Shown here piece by piece: positions 7,510-16,621 of a DNA stretch of 57,634 bases. The notes under the pieces are model-generated. The model was given only the letters and a program-made list of their open reading frames with translations, was not told the origin of the DNA and did no database searches. The stretch comes from GCA-2699365 sp036160955 (GTDB lineage Bacteria > Verrucomicrobiota > Verrucomicrobiia > Opitutales > Coraliomargaritaceae), in contig JAYYDJ010000019.1 of the NCBI GenBank assembly GCA_036160955.1, positions 1 to 57,634 on the forward strand, written 5' to 3'. Each line of letters starts with the position of its first letter. Within the stretch, counting starts at the first letter, position 1. The position numbers were made by a program, and so were the translations under genes.

Positions 7510-9597
7510 ATGAGTTATTCTAATTCGTTTCACGCGCATCATTCACCGATGGGCGCTCACGCATCCTTTACCCTTGGAATGTTTGGCGCACAGGGTGGTC
7601 TAGCTTTAGAGGAGGGAAGTCCGGCGCAAAGTGCTGTATTTATTGGCTATCGTAATGCCTCTGGTAGAATGCATACCTTGCCCTTTTATAAGGGTCTTTC
7701 TAATGATGCAGAGCGTTACAGTCAATCTGGTGAAGACGAATCTAGCTCTGCTGTGATATTTGGTGAATCTGAAATAGAGCGTCAGTATGGTTGGGCGAAT
7801 GATTGCTTCTCTGCGCATGGAATTTCACTAAAGATAGCAACCCCATTTGATTCTATACCAGATCCTAATACTGCAAACACTGCTTCTTTGAAGTTTGCTT
7901 CTACCCCTGCAAGTTTTCTCGAGTTAACCATTACCAATGACAGTAATGAGCAATGGGAGGGTTTTTTTGCTCATGAAAGCAAGACTCCATGGACTCCGCT
8001 ATCTTCAAAAAGTAATTTCAAGGGAGCGGTCACTCGTGAGCGTATGGGATTTGGATGTGATGCAGATGGTGTTGAAGAGTTTGTTGAATTTGGCGTAGAA
8101 CAAGCCTTAGAACGCAGTAAGAGAACACCGACTTTTTCATTAGGACCAGTTGCGGGCATTTCGTTTCAAGTACAACCTGGTCAGATTCGTACGATACGTA
8201 TCGCATTGGCTTACTATATAAAAGGACAAGCAAGTTTTAATTTAGAGGCAAGTTACTGGTACACTCAGTATTTTAAGGATATTTTTGAGGTCTTTACTTA
8301 CGCCTTAGAGCAGCAAGATGCATTTATTGCAGTTGCTGATAAGCGTGATGCAGAGCTAGAGAACAGTGGCTTAAGTAAGGACCAACAATTCCTTATAGCG
8401 CATGCAACCCGCAGTTACTATGGGTCTACTGAATGGCTAGTTGATCAATCGGGTAAACCATTATGGCTAGTCAATGAAGGAGAGTATTTGATGATAAATA
8501 CTTTGGATTTAACGGTAGATATGATATTTTTCGAGTTGAAGTATAATCCATGGACAGTTCGTAACGTACTAGAACAATTTGTGAATCGTTATGCCTACGA
8601 AGATAAAGTCTTTGCTCCCGGTAAGCCGGATCAACTATTTGATGGAGGTATTTCATTTACTCATGATATGGGCGTAGCCAATCATTTTAGCCCTCCAGGC
8701 TATTCATGCTATGAATGCGTAGGGATCGATCGTAAGTGCTTTTCTTATATGACCTGTGAGCAGCTCACTAATTGGGTTTTGTGTGCAGGTCTTTATTATT
8801 CGAATACTTCGGACAGTGATTTTTTAGTCACTCACCAAGATCTTTTGCAGCGTTGCCTACAAAGTTTGCTAAATCGCGACCATCCTGATCAAAGTCAACG
8901 AGATGGTCTTATGGGATTTGATAGTTCTCGTACACAAGGTGGTGGAGAGATAACCACCTACGACTCTTTGGATCATTCACTTGGCCAAGCACGTAGAAAT
9001 GTTTATCTAGCTGGGAAATGTTGGGCTTCCTATCTTGCCTTGGAGAAAATGTTTAACGAGCTAGATAAGTCTTATTTAGCATCAGAAGCACACGTTGCTG
9101 CTGTTAGATGCGCTAAGACTTTAGAGAATTCCTTTGATACAGAACTTGGCTTTCTTCCTGCAGTGTTAGAGAATGATAACACTAGTGCTATTATTCCTGC
9201 AGCAGAAGCACTTATTTACCCATGGAAGATGGGTCTAGAATCTTGCGTAAGTGAGTCAGGAGAATTTGGTGGATATATAAAAATACTTAAAAAACATATG
9301 AATCATGTACTGCAATCCGGCGTTTGTTTGTATAAAGATGGAGGATGGAAGTTGTCCAGTAGTGCGGATAATTCATGGATGAGCAAAATCTGCTTAAATC
9401 AATACATCGTTCGTGAGATATTAGGTATTGATTATGGTGGAGAGTCCGCTGCTGATGCAGCTCATGTTCAGTGGGAGGTAGAGGGCTCCAAATTTCAGGC
9501 ATGCTCCGATCAATTTGCCTCAGGAAAACCGATTGGTAGTCTCTATTATCCTCGGATTGTTACCAATCTGCTCTGGATGGAAGAGTCTCGTAAATAG
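7510..9597 (+). CDS. Beta-xylosidase, glycoside hydrolase family 52
   Basis: The 695-residue protein aligns from end to end with my recollection of Geobacillus GH52 beta-xylosidases: N-terminal 'FHAHHSPMGAHASFTLG', 'ATRSYYGSTEWL', 'LVNEGEYLMINTLDLTVD', 'GGISFTHDMGVANHFS', 'NRDHPDQSQRDGLMGFDS', 'EITTYDSLDHSLGQAR' and the C-terminal 'SLYYPRIVTNLLWMEE'. In the family a Glu of the VNEGEY motif is the nucleophile (here E323 or E325) and an Asp in the TTYDSLD motif is the acid/base (D485 likely). It releases xylose from beta-1,4-xylo-oligosaccharides with retention. There is no signal peptide, so it is cytoplasmic and must be fed by a transporter, plausibly the GPH symporter encoded next. GH52 is a small family known mainly from Firmicutes. 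Confidence 0.93.
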   Translation: MSYSNSFHAHHSPMGAHASFTLGMFGAQGGLALEEGSPAQSAVFIGYRNASGRMHTLPFYKGLSNDAERYSQSGEDESSSAVIFGESEIERQYGWANDCFSAHGISLKIATPFDSIPDPNTANTASLKFASTPASFLELTITNDSNEQWEGFFAHESKTPWTPLSSKSNFKGAVTRERMGFGCDADGVEEFVEFGVEQALERSKRTPTFSLGPVAGISFQVQPGQIRTIRIALAYYIKGQASFNLEASYWYTQYFKDIFEVFTYALEQQDAFIAVADKRDAELENSGLSKDQQFLIAHATRSYYGSTEWLVDQSGKPLWLVNEGEYLMINTLDLTVDMIFFELKYNPWTVRNVLEQFVNRYAYEDKVFAPGKPDQLFDGGISFTHDMGVANHFSPPGYSCYECVGIDRKCFSYMTCEQLTNWVLCAGLYYSNTSDSDFLVTHQDLLQRCLQSLLNRDHPDQSQRDGLMGFDSSRTQGGGEITTYDSLDHSLGQARRNVYLAGKCWASYLALEKMFNELDKSYLASEAHVAAVRCAKTLENSFDTELGFLPAVLENDNTSAIIPAAEALIYPWKMGLESCVSESGEFGGYIKILKKHMNHVLQSGVCLYKDGGWKLSSSADNSWMSKICLNQYIVREILGIDYGGESAADAAHVQWEVEGSKFQACSDQFASGKPIGSLYYPRIVTNLLWMEESRK

Positions 9598-9608
9598 TTA
9601 TTTTTCCA

Positions 9609-9636
9609 TTCAATTTCTTTCACACTATACTATAAT
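9609..9636 (+). promoter_or_regulatory. Putative promoter of the GPH symporter gene
   Basis: A perfect -10 TATAAT (9631-9636) lies 16 bp after a weak -35 TTCAAT (9609-9614). The predicted start is ~20 bp before the ATG at 9662. The -35 match is poor, so confidence is limited. Confidence 0.4.
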
Positions 9637-9661
9637 AGTATCACCCTACCATTAGTATCAA

Positions 9662-10999
9662 ATGTTACCCCCACTTAAAAAGACGGCTATCTTTAATTAC
9701 AGTATTGGAGATTTTGGTATTAATCTAAACTTCCAATTAATAGGATTTTTTCTTGCATACTTCTATACGGATGTTTTTGGAATTTCTCCAGGTCATGTAG
9801 CCGGTCTACTCTTAGCAGCTCGAGCATGGGATGCATTTAATGATCCTGTGATGGGCTTCATAGCAGATAAGACTCGAACAAAATGGGGTCGCTTCCGTCC
9901 CTATGTTATATTTGGTGCTATTCCTCTTAATTTAATGTTAGTCGCCTGTTTTTATGTGCCAGACATTTCTATAGAAATGAAGGTAGTCTATGCATACGTA
10001 ACGTACATTTTGCATGGCATGGTATTTACTGCAGTTGGACTACCTTATTCTTCGATTAGTGCGGTTATGACGCAGGATCAACAGGAGCGTGCGCTAATTT
10101 CCACACTTCGAATGTTTTTTGCCGTCATTATTGCGATGAGTATCGTTAATATTGGTACTCGCCCTTTTCTTGATCGTTTTTATCCTGATAGTGAAGCGAA
10201 TGGATTCTTTGCGTTAGCAGTGCTGTATGCAATTATTTCTAGTATAATACTTATTTATGTAGGTATAAAGTCTAAGGAGCGCTTAGATTTTATACCAGAG
10301 AAATATAAATTAACTGACGTATTTAGAATTATTTTTTCAAATAAAATGCTTCTCATTTTAGGTTCTGCGATGTTTTTTAATACATGTATTTGGGTCATCG
10401 CTAATTCTGTCGCGCTCTATTATTTTAAGTATATTTTAGGTAACACTGATTTGTATTCCCTATTCTTTGGTTACATGCTTCCAGCAAATGTGGTTGGTGT
10501 TGCTCTAACCCCGATACTAACTAAACTGTATGGCAAGCGTAATGTCTTTATTTTAGGAAGTGCAATTGTAGTCGTTGCGAATTTAGTTCGCCATTTTCTT
10601 CCTGGAGATGCTTTCCAGACGTTTACTGCAGTATCTATGTTGGCTTCCACAGCGATGATGTTTTGTTCCTGTTGTCAATGGGGGATGGTGCCGGATACTG
10701 TTGAGTATGGTCATTGGAAGACTGGTATACGCTCTGAGGGCATTCCTTTCGCCTTCTTCTCTTTCGCCTTCAAAGCTGGTATGGCTCTAGGTGGCGCATT
10801 CTCAATGTTTGTCTTACAGAAGTCTGGTTATATAGCAAATACTGAGCTAAATGAAGCGTCCAGAACTGCCGTTATTTGGTTGTACAACATAGTTCCTGCA
10901 GGTTGCTCAGTTGCATGTATTGTAGCACTCACTTTTTACAAATTAGATGGGGAGCGCTTCAGTCAAATTTTAGCTGATTTAGAGGCCCGTAGAAAGTAG
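9662..10999 (+). CDS. GPH-family sugar:cation symporter (xyloside/oligosaccharide importer)
   Basis: The 445-residue, 12-helix membrane protein belongs to the glycoside-pentoside-hexuronide:cation symporter group of the major facilitator superfamily. Signatures are the N-terminal 'YSIGDFGINLNFQLIGFFLAY' region, 'RAWDAFNDPVMGFIADKTRT' and 'KWGRFRPYVIFGAIPL' (normally D(R/K)T.(T/S)(K/R)WGR(F/Y)RP). Late in the protein is 'GMVPDTVEYGHWKTGIRSEG', where MelB/XynP-type proteins have D.(V/I)(E/D)YGEWKTG. Members import melibiose, xylosides or glucuronides with Na+ or H+. Placed directly after a cytoplasmic GH52 beta-xylosidase, it most likely brings in xylo-oligosaccharides or their desulfated derivatives; that substrate is inferred from context. 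It has its own candidate promoter. Confidence 0.93.
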   Translation: MLPPLKKTAIFNYSIGDFGINLNFQLIGFFLAYFYTDVFGISPGHVAGLLLAARAWDAFNDPVMGFIADKTRTKWGRFRPYVIFGAIPLNLMLVACFYVPDISIEMKVVYAYVTYILHGMVFTAVGLPYSSISAVMTQDQQERALISTLRMFFAVIIAMSIVNIGTRPFLDRFYPDSEANGFFALAVLYAIISSIILIYVGIKSKERLDFIPEKYKLTDVFRIIFSNKMLLILGSAMFFNTCIWVIANSVALYYFKYILGNTDLYSLFFGYMLPANVVGVALTPILTKLYGKRNVFILGSAIVVVANLVRHFLPGDAFQTFTAVSMLASTAMMFCSCCQWGMVPDTVEYGHWKTGIRSEGIPFAFFSFAFKAGMALGGAFSMFVLQKSGYIANTELNEASRTAVIWLYNIVPAGCSVACIVALTFYKLDGERFSQILADLEARRK

Positions 11000-11025
11000 T
11001 TTTCACTTTTTAGCGATAGCTATAT

Positions 11026-11057
11026 TGTAGTGAACTGATTATGTAGCATCCACTACA
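11026..11057 (+). terminator. Inverted repeat after the symporter gene
   Basis: TGTAGTG (11026-11032) and CACTACA (11051-11057) form a perfect 7-bp stem with an 18-nt loop, 27 bp after the symporter stop codon. Only TTT follows, so it may be a weak terminator or a protein-binding site. Confidence 0.3.
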
Positions 11058-11156
11058 TTTAGCCATTAGAAAAAACTTTGCAGTTGTCGAAATAGTCAGC
11101 CTGTTACACTTTGACTCTACTTTATTCAAAGTATCTATTCTGCCCTATTTGATATT

Positions 11157-11858
11157 ATGCATTATTTTCTCTATTTCCTTTCGTTATTAATATCCCAATT
11201 ATGTTTTTCCGAGACTCGATTAGAGTATTGGGATTTTAATACAGATCTTAGTGGTGCCTCTTTTGATAATGGCAGAGGGGGTATTAAAAATAGTGGATCT
11301 CATGCAAGTTTGTGGAATCATGGAAAAGTTTCAGGTATGGCCGCGAACGGTATGGGTCAGTTTGTTATCAATGGATCTGGTTCTGCTTATCGAAAAGTTG
11401 CTGCAAATGGATTTGCTACTGGAGTGATAACTACGGGGCATTATCAATTCGTCGTAGAATTTTCTGAATGGAATTTAGATTCAACTAGCAAGGGTGTCCT
11501 TGGCTTTGAAGTATTAGATACAAATGGAAAGCGAGTCGTTGCTTTACATTTGTATCCAGAAAATGCATCAGAATCTAAAATACGTTTATCAGCAGCTTCC
11601 GCTACAGGTTATCAGGGAAGAGGTTATGAGTATGCAGGACACCTTAGTCCGATTGCTACAAATGTACCAACTCGAGTCGTCATCGACTTTAATCTTGATA
11701 CAGATACCGTTATTTTTTTAATAAATGGTACGCAGTTAAAAGTTGTTTCAGACTTTAGTGCTACTTCTTTAAGTCACCTAAAATTCTTCACCAATGCAAA
11801 ATGGTCAAAGAAAAATAGTGTGAGCATTGATTCTATGGGATTAGTTAAGTTACCTTAA
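11157..11858 (+). CDS. Secreted stand-alone beta-sandwich protein (LamG/CBM-like), function unknown
   Basis: The 233-residue protein begins with a signal peptide ending near residue 19 ('SLLISQLCFSETRLEYW'). The remainder is a single domain rich in alternating beta-strand pattern: 'LEYWDFNTDLSGASFDNGRGG', 'TTGHYQFVVEFSEWNLDS', 'VPTRVVIDFNLDTDTVIFLING' and 'LKFFTNAKWSKKNSVSIDSMGL'. That layout is typical of concanavalin-like jellyroll modules attached to verrucomicrobial surface proteins. I see no catalytic motif. It could be a free carbohydrate-binding module or an uncharacterised lyase or hydrolase. It starts an apparent transcription unit with the 672-aa hydrolase (26 bp) and GH10. A similarly sized secreted protein ends the second block at 44903. 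Confidence 0.65.
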   Translation: MHYFLYFLSLLISQLCFSETRLEYWDFNTDLSGASFDNGRGGIKNSGSHASLWNHGKVSGMAANGMGQFVINGSGSAYRKVAANGFATGVITTGHYQFVVEFSEWNLDSTSKGVLGFEVLDTNGKRVVALHLYPENASESKIRLSAASATGYQGRGYEYAGHLSPIATNVPTRVVIDFNLDTDTVIFLINGTQLKVVSDFSATSLSHLKFFTNAKWSKKNSVSIDSMGLVKLP

Positions 11859-11884
11859 ATAGTAGCTTTTTAGGTTGTAAGTAT

Positions 11885-13903
11885 ATGAGTGTAACGGGTC
11901 CTGTAGTTCATAATCTTGTTGGAAATAGACAGGTTCACCTAGACTTCCATACCTCTGAACAGCTTTATAATATTGGAAATAAGTTCTCTAAGGATCAGTT
12001 TCAGTCTTCACTGAAATTAGCTCACGTAGATGCGGTTAATTTATTCGCAAAGTGCCATCATAGCTGGAGCTATTACCCAACTGCAGTCGGACGCATGCAT
12101 CCAAATTTGAGTTTTGATTTACTTGGGGCACAAATAGAAGCTTGTCGTGAGGTAGGTATTAAGGTGCAAATTTATTATACTTTTGGTTGGTCTGCAAATG
12201 ATGCCGAGTCTCACCCAGAGTGGTGCGTACGTGAGAGGGACGGTAGCTTTTTGACTAACGGATCCTTCAATACTGAATCCAATAGTACTGAATTACAGCC
12301 AAATTTTTATTGGAAATTTCTTTGTTCTAACACTGGGTATCACGAGTACGTCTTAGCGCAGATTGAGGAACTGTGTCTTCGCTACAATCCAGATGGATTC
12401 TGGTTGGATATCTATCAGGCACATCGACATTGCTTTTGTGGGGCGTGTCAATCAGCCATGAGCAAGCAGGGAGTAAATATTGATGACCACTTGGCAGTTG
12501 AAGTTTTTAATGCTAATAACATGAAGAAGCACTGTTCTGCTATTCGTCAATTAGTACAGGAACACCACCCTAATGCGCAGGTCTTTTTTAACGGAACTAC
12601 TGCGATTGAAAAAGGGGTGAATTTTCGGCAGAGTATGTATGAAAATAATACTGTACAAGACCTCGAAGATTTACCTACGGTATGGGGCGGTTACGACAAG
12701 CTCCCCTTACAGTCTAAGTATTTTCTTCAGTCAGGATATAAGATCGCTGCTATGAGTGGAAAGTTTCATACCGCATGGGGCGAGTTTGGCGGGTTTAAAC
12801 ATCCAGAAGCACTTCGCTATGAGGCAGCTTCGATGGTAGCATGGGGCGCTGGTTGTAATTTTGGTGATCAGTTACACCCCAACGGACTTATGGACCAGGC
12901 GACTTATGAGAATATCGGCGTCGCTTATTCTTATGTTAAAGAAATTGAGGAATATGGAATCGGCGGGCTACCTGCATCTCGTCTAGGATTATGGCGAAGC
13001 TTTAGCGAGGCTCATGACGAAGGATTATCAAAAATACTCCTTGAGGCTCATATAAATTTCGAAGTCGCTAATCTTACTGAAGACCTTAGTAATTATAGTG
13101 CGATCATAGTTCCAGGCGCCCCTTGTTTACTTGATGAAGATGCAGATCGACTGAATGCCTATGCCCGTGAAGGTGGTTATTTAGTTGTTTTGGGTGCAGG
13201 AGTATTTGCTTCAGACAAAAAGACTGTACTGTTGGACATTGGTGCTGACTTTCTAGGAGAAGCTAAATTTGACTGTGATTATTTAGTAGTAGGGGAGCCT
13301 TACAACTCTGGATTAGTTTCCAGTCCTTTTCTAAACTATCAAGCAACGCGTAGGTTTTTAGCTCACCCTGAGACGGCAGTGCTAGCGACACTTCGCGAAC
13401 CCTATTTTAGTCGAACACGCGCGCAATATTGTTCCCATCAAAATACGCCTTATTCTGTCGAAGTAGCCGAACACCCTGGGATCATTCGCAATGGTAACAT
13501 TATCTATGTTGCCCCGGAGTTAGATTGGATGTATCTAAAATACGGTGCTCGACTGCACCGTGATCTTTTAGTCAACATATTACTAGAGTTACCAATAAAT
13601 CCTATGGTAACTACTACTATGCCTAGCGCAGGGCGAATGGCCTTTATGCATCAGGCACATAAGCATCGTTACATTGCACACTTTCTGTACGCCCCACCCA
13701 TGCAGCGAGGAAAATGCGAGATTATAGAAGATATGCCACCACTCTATGACGTGCCCCTGCAATTTGACCTCCCACAATCGGTTACCTCTGCAAAACTCGT
13801 ACCAGACGACATTTCTCTACCGATTACTTGGGCAGGAAGAAAAGGTAATGTTACAGTACCTAAGTTCTCATGTCATTGTGCTGTAGTTCTTCAATATTCA
13901 TGA
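11885..13903 (+). CDS. Cytoplasmic TIM-barrel glycoside hydrolase-like protein with beta-galactosidase trimerisation-type domain
   Basis: The 672-residue protein has no signal peptide. Residues ~1-370 look like the 'hypothetical glycosyl hydrolase 6' barrel: 'VHLDFHTSEQLYNIG', 'FAKCHHSWSYYPT', 'DLLGAQIEACREVGIKVQIYYT', 'GFWLDIYQAHRHCFCGACQ'. The C-x-C-x2-C cluster (HCFCGAC) after the barrel strand is characteristic of these proteins. Residues ~375-530 ('LGLWRSFSEAHDEGLSKILLEA', 'YSAIIVPGAPCLLDED', 'YAREGGYLVVLGAG') resemble the class-I-glutaminase-like trimerisation domain of GH42 beta-galactosidases. The activity is unknown; some relatives with this architecture are placed with alpha-L-fucosidases, but I cannot assign that here. 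Its stop codon overlaps the next ATG (ATGA at 13900), so it is translationally coupled to GH10. Confidence 0.75.
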   Translation: MSVTGPVVHNLVGNRQVHLDFHTSEQLYNIGNKFSKDQFQSSLKLAHVDAVNLFAKCHHSWSYYPTAVGRMHPNLSFDLLGAQIEACREVGIKVQIYYTFGWSANDAESHPEWCVRERDGSFLTNGSFNTESNSTELQPNFYWKFLCSNTGYHEYVLAQIEELCLRYNPDGFWLDIYQAHRHCFCGACQSAMSKQGVNIDDHLAVEVFNANNMKKHCSAIRQLVQEHHPNAQVFFNGTTAIEKGVNFRQSMYENNTVQDLEDLPTVWGGYDKLPLQSKYFLQSGYKIAAMSGKFHTAWGEFGGFKHPEALRYEAASMVAWGAGCNFGDQLHPNGLMDQATYENIGVAYSYVKEIEEYGIGGLPASRLGLWRSFSEAHDEGLSKILLEAHINFEVANLTEDLSNYSAIIVPGAPCLLDEDADRLNAYAREGGYLVVLGAGVFASDKKTVLLDIGADFLGEAKFDCDYLVVGEPYNSGLVSSPFLNYQATRRFLAHPETAVLATLREPYFSRTRAQYCSHQNTPYSVEVAEHPGIIRNGNIIYVAPELDWMYLKYGARLHRDLLVNILLELPINPMVTTTMPSAGRMAFMHQAHKHRYIAHFLYAPPMQRGKCEIIEDMPPLYDVPLQFDLPQSVTSAKLVPDDISLPITWAGRKGNVTVPKFSCHCAVVLQYS

Positions 13904-15270
13904 AATATTTTACTAAATTAACAGCCCTATTAAGTAGTGTTCTATGCCTTCAAGCGGATGTGCATATTCCATGGATTTTAGAAGGCGCTAATGAACGCAT
14001 TGCAGAGCATCGTATGGGAGATATACAGCTAAGGATACTTCTACCCAAGGGTAACGCTGTCCCGGTTGGCTCTGATTTTAAATTGATACAAACGGAGCAC
14101 GACTTTCAATTTGGTGGTTCTCTAGCTTCAGACTGGGAGGTACCAAAAAAGAAGTGGTATCCGAAATTTAAAAAGCAATTTGCCGATCTTTTTAACTACG
14201 CGACAATAGATTTTTACTGGTCTGTACATGAGAAAAAGCCGCGACAATGGCAGTATAATCGTGAATCTAGAGAAAAATTAGAATGGGCGCTAGAACAGGG
14301 TATGCGACTGCGGGGTCACCCGCTTATGTGGCACGAAGTATTGCCTGATTTTATGACTGATTTTAATCGAGATATTTCTGAAATTGATGCAGATGTAATG
14401 CATCATATCCGTCGGTTACTAGAGGGCTATCCTGAGATTGATGAATGGGATGTATATAACGAAGCGATTGGCATTAAGTGGCGCGACGATCAAGAGGGGA
14501 TACGCCGTTGGTTTGAATCTGTCGGTGGTGTGAACGAAGTTAGTGAAAAAATGCTACATGCCGCCCGTTTGATTCGTCCAGACGCGCGATATATCTTAAA
14601 TCATTACACCGATTTAGATAAAGAGTATGAGGAGCAAATAGAGTATTGCCTGAAAGTAGGAGCTGACTTTGAAGTAGTCGGTATTCAAACGCACATGCAT
14701 ACGGAGATGGATTCAATGGACGAGTCTCGTTTGTGGAGAGCATTAGAGACTTATGCACGCTTTGGTAAACCGATACACTTATCAGAAATTAGTATTTTAA
14801 GCTGTGAGCGCTTTAAGGATTGGGACTCTTACAACTTATGGAAGGATAAAGTAAATGCTAGCGATGCTAAGGGAGATCCACGCCCGACACTTGCTAGTAC
14901 TCCTAAATTGGAACGTTATCAAGCGGATCTGACTCGGGATTTTTACACTTTAGCCTTTAGTCACCCTGCGGTAGAGGCGATCATTTGGTGGACGATTACA
15001 GATTTAGCCCCCTGGCGCGGCATGCCAGCAGGACTACTCGATACTCAAGGTGCGCCAAAACCAGTCTATGAGGTACTCGATCAACTTATTAATCACGAAT
15101 GGCGAACACGCTTGTCCGGAAAAATAACAGAAGATAGTATCCTCGAGGCACGCGGTTTTTACGGCACTTACTCATTAAGTATTACACATGACAAACAAGA
15201 GTACATAGCCGAATTTTGTCTATCGCGCAGCATCACCGAACCAATTGAAATTTCACTAAAACTAAAATGA
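13900..15270 (+). CDS. Endo-1,4-beta-xylanase, GH10 (first copy)
   Basis: The start is the ATG at 13900, which overlaps the upstream TGA as ATGA and begins a signal peptide ('MKYFTKLTALLSSVLCLQA'). The 456-residue enzyme has an N-terminal ~75-residue beta module ('RIAEHRMGDIQLRILLPKG') seen in plant-like and verrucomicrobial GH10 proteins, then the catalytic barrel. Landmarks are 'GMRLRGHPLMWHEVLPDF', acid/base E188 in 'EWDVYNEAIG', 'GIQTHMH', nucleophile E296 in 'IHLSEISIL' and 'IIWWTITDLAPW'. GH10 enzymes cut beta-1,4-xylan internally with retention. Its own stop overlaps the next sulfatase ATG (15267) by 4 bp, which ties a xylanase directly to a sulfatase in one coupled unit. Confidence 0.94.
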   Translation: MKYFTKLTALLSSVLCLQADVHIPWILEGANERIAEHRMGDIQLRILLPKGNAVPVGSDFKLIQTEHDFQFGGSLASDWEVPKKKWYPKFKKQFADLFNYATIDFYWSVHEKKPRQWQYNRESREKLEWALEQGMRLRGHPLMWHEVLPDFMTDFNRDISEIDADVMHHIRRLLEGYPEIDEWDVYNEAIGIKWRDDQEGIRRWFESVGGVNEVSEKMLHAARLIRPDARYILNHYTDLDKEYEEQIEYCLKVGADFEVVGIQTHMHTEMDSMDESRLWRALETYARFGKPIHLSEISILSCERFKDWDSYNLWKDKVNASDAKGDPRPTLASTPKLERYQADLTRDFYTLAFSHPAVEAIIWWTITDLAPWRGMPAGLLDTQGAPKPVYEVLDQLINHEWRTRLSGKITEDSILEARGFYGTYSLSITHDKQEYIAEFCLSRSITEPIEISLKLK

Positions 15271-16598
15271 TACATAGTAGATCTATACTACTTTATTTAG
15301 GCTGTTTTTTTGCTAACAGTTTTCTACTTGTTTACAGTGCATGTGCCGCCTCTAACATTATTATCATTATGGCTGATGATATGGGATATGAGTGTATTGG
15401 CGCTAATGGTGGATCTTCCTATGAGACTCCTAACATTGACCAAATGGCAGCAGAGGGTATGCGCTTTGAGCACTGCTATTCGAATCCCGCTTGCACACCA
15501 TCTCGAGTACAAATCATGACAGGCCGATATAATGTATATAATTATACACGCTTTGCTCAATTAAAACGTGGTGAGACTACATTTGCGCATTTACTAAAAG
15601 ACGCTGGGTATACTACTTGTATCGCGGGTAAGTGGCAACTTGGTCAGAAGTTAGATGCCCCTCAGCATTTCGGCTTTGATCAATCTCTACTATGGCAGCA
15701 CACAAGGGGTAACTATACTAATGCTACTAAGACTGACACGCGTTACGAGAACCCGCAACTTGAACGTAATGGAGTCAAGGAAGATTATCATAACGGCGAG
15801 TTCGGACCCGATGTAATTGTAGATTATATAGGAGCTTTTATCGAGGCTAACAAGAATGGACCTTTTTTAGTATATTATCCGATGATGTTACCACATTCTC
15901 CCTTTGTTCCCAACCCAGACTCAGACGATTGGAACCCCAACAGCAAAGGTGCAAAGCGTGGCAGTATGGATCCTAATTATTTTGATGATATGGTACGATA
16001 TACTGACAAGATGGTGGGCCGTATAATACAAAAGGTTAAGGACGCTGGACTTGAAGATAACACGTATCTATTTTTTACATCCGATAATGGTAGCTTGGGC
16101 AATACTGTTTCGCAGATAAATGATAAACAGATAAGAGGGGGTAAGGGCAAGACGACTAATGCGGGTACCCATGTGCCATTTTTGGTCGTAGGTCCTGGAG
16201 TCTCGGCAGGGCAAGTTAATGATAACTTGGTAGATTTTACAGATTTTCTCCCCACATTTTGTGAGATTGCAGGTGTCAAGATTGAAGAGGATACAGCTTT
16301 TAACGGTCTTAGTCTATTACCGCAACTTCACGGTGATCATACTCATCGCCGCGAATTTATTTATTGCTGGTATCAGATACCTAGCTTCATGAAAAAGAAC
16401 TTTCCGGGCGTTAAGGATTTGTCCTTTGTCCGCAACCAGCGTTATAAGATATATCGCGACGGAAGCTTTTATGATTTAAGTAATGATATTTTGGAAAAAA
16501 ACGATCTTAGTATGAACGAGTTGAATAAAGAACTTTCCCGTGTGCGAGATCAGATGTTTGCATTGATTGAAAAACATGATGCAATCAGAGCAGAATAA
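15267..16598 (+). CDS. Secreted sulfatase S2
   Basis: The 443-residue S1-type sulfatase has a signal peptide up to about residue 29 ('YLGCFFANSFLLVYSACAAS'). Metal site 'IIMADDMGYECIGANGG', FGly motif C-T-P-S-R (Cys76), 'AGKWQLGQ', 'MMLPHSPFVPNP' and the second metal site 'FFTSDNGSLG' are all present, followed by 'RGGKGKTTNAGTHVPFLVVGPG'. The catalytic set is therefore complete. The gene overlaps the GH10 stop by 4 bp (ATGA), suggesting coupled translation and action on sulfated xylan fragments; the precise sulfate position is unknown. The next gene starts 23 bp later. Confidence 0.93.
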   Translation: MIHSRSILLYLGCFFANSFLLVYSACAASNIIIIMADDMGYECIGANGGSSYETPNIDQMAAEGMRFEHCYSNPACTPSRVQIMTGRYNVYNYTRFAQLKRGETTFAHLLKDAGYTTCIAGKWQLGQKLDAPQHFGFDQSLLWQHTRGNYTNATKTDTRYENPQLERNGVKEDYHNGEFGPDVIVDYIGAFIEANKNGPFLVYYPMMLPHSPFVPNPDSDDWNPNSKGAKRGSMDPNYFDDMVRYTDKMVGRIIQKVKDAGLEDNTYLFFTSDNGSLGNTVSQINDKQIRGGKGKTTNAGTHVPFLVVGPGVSAGQVNDNLVDFTDFLPTFCEIAGVKIEEDTAFNGLSLLPQLHGDHTHRREFIYCWYQIPSFMKKNFPGVKDLSFVRNQRYKIYRDGSFYDLSNDILEKNDLSMNELNKELSRVRDQMFALIEKHDAIRAE

Positions 16599-16621
16599 AT
16601 CATCATTGATCGATTATCCCG

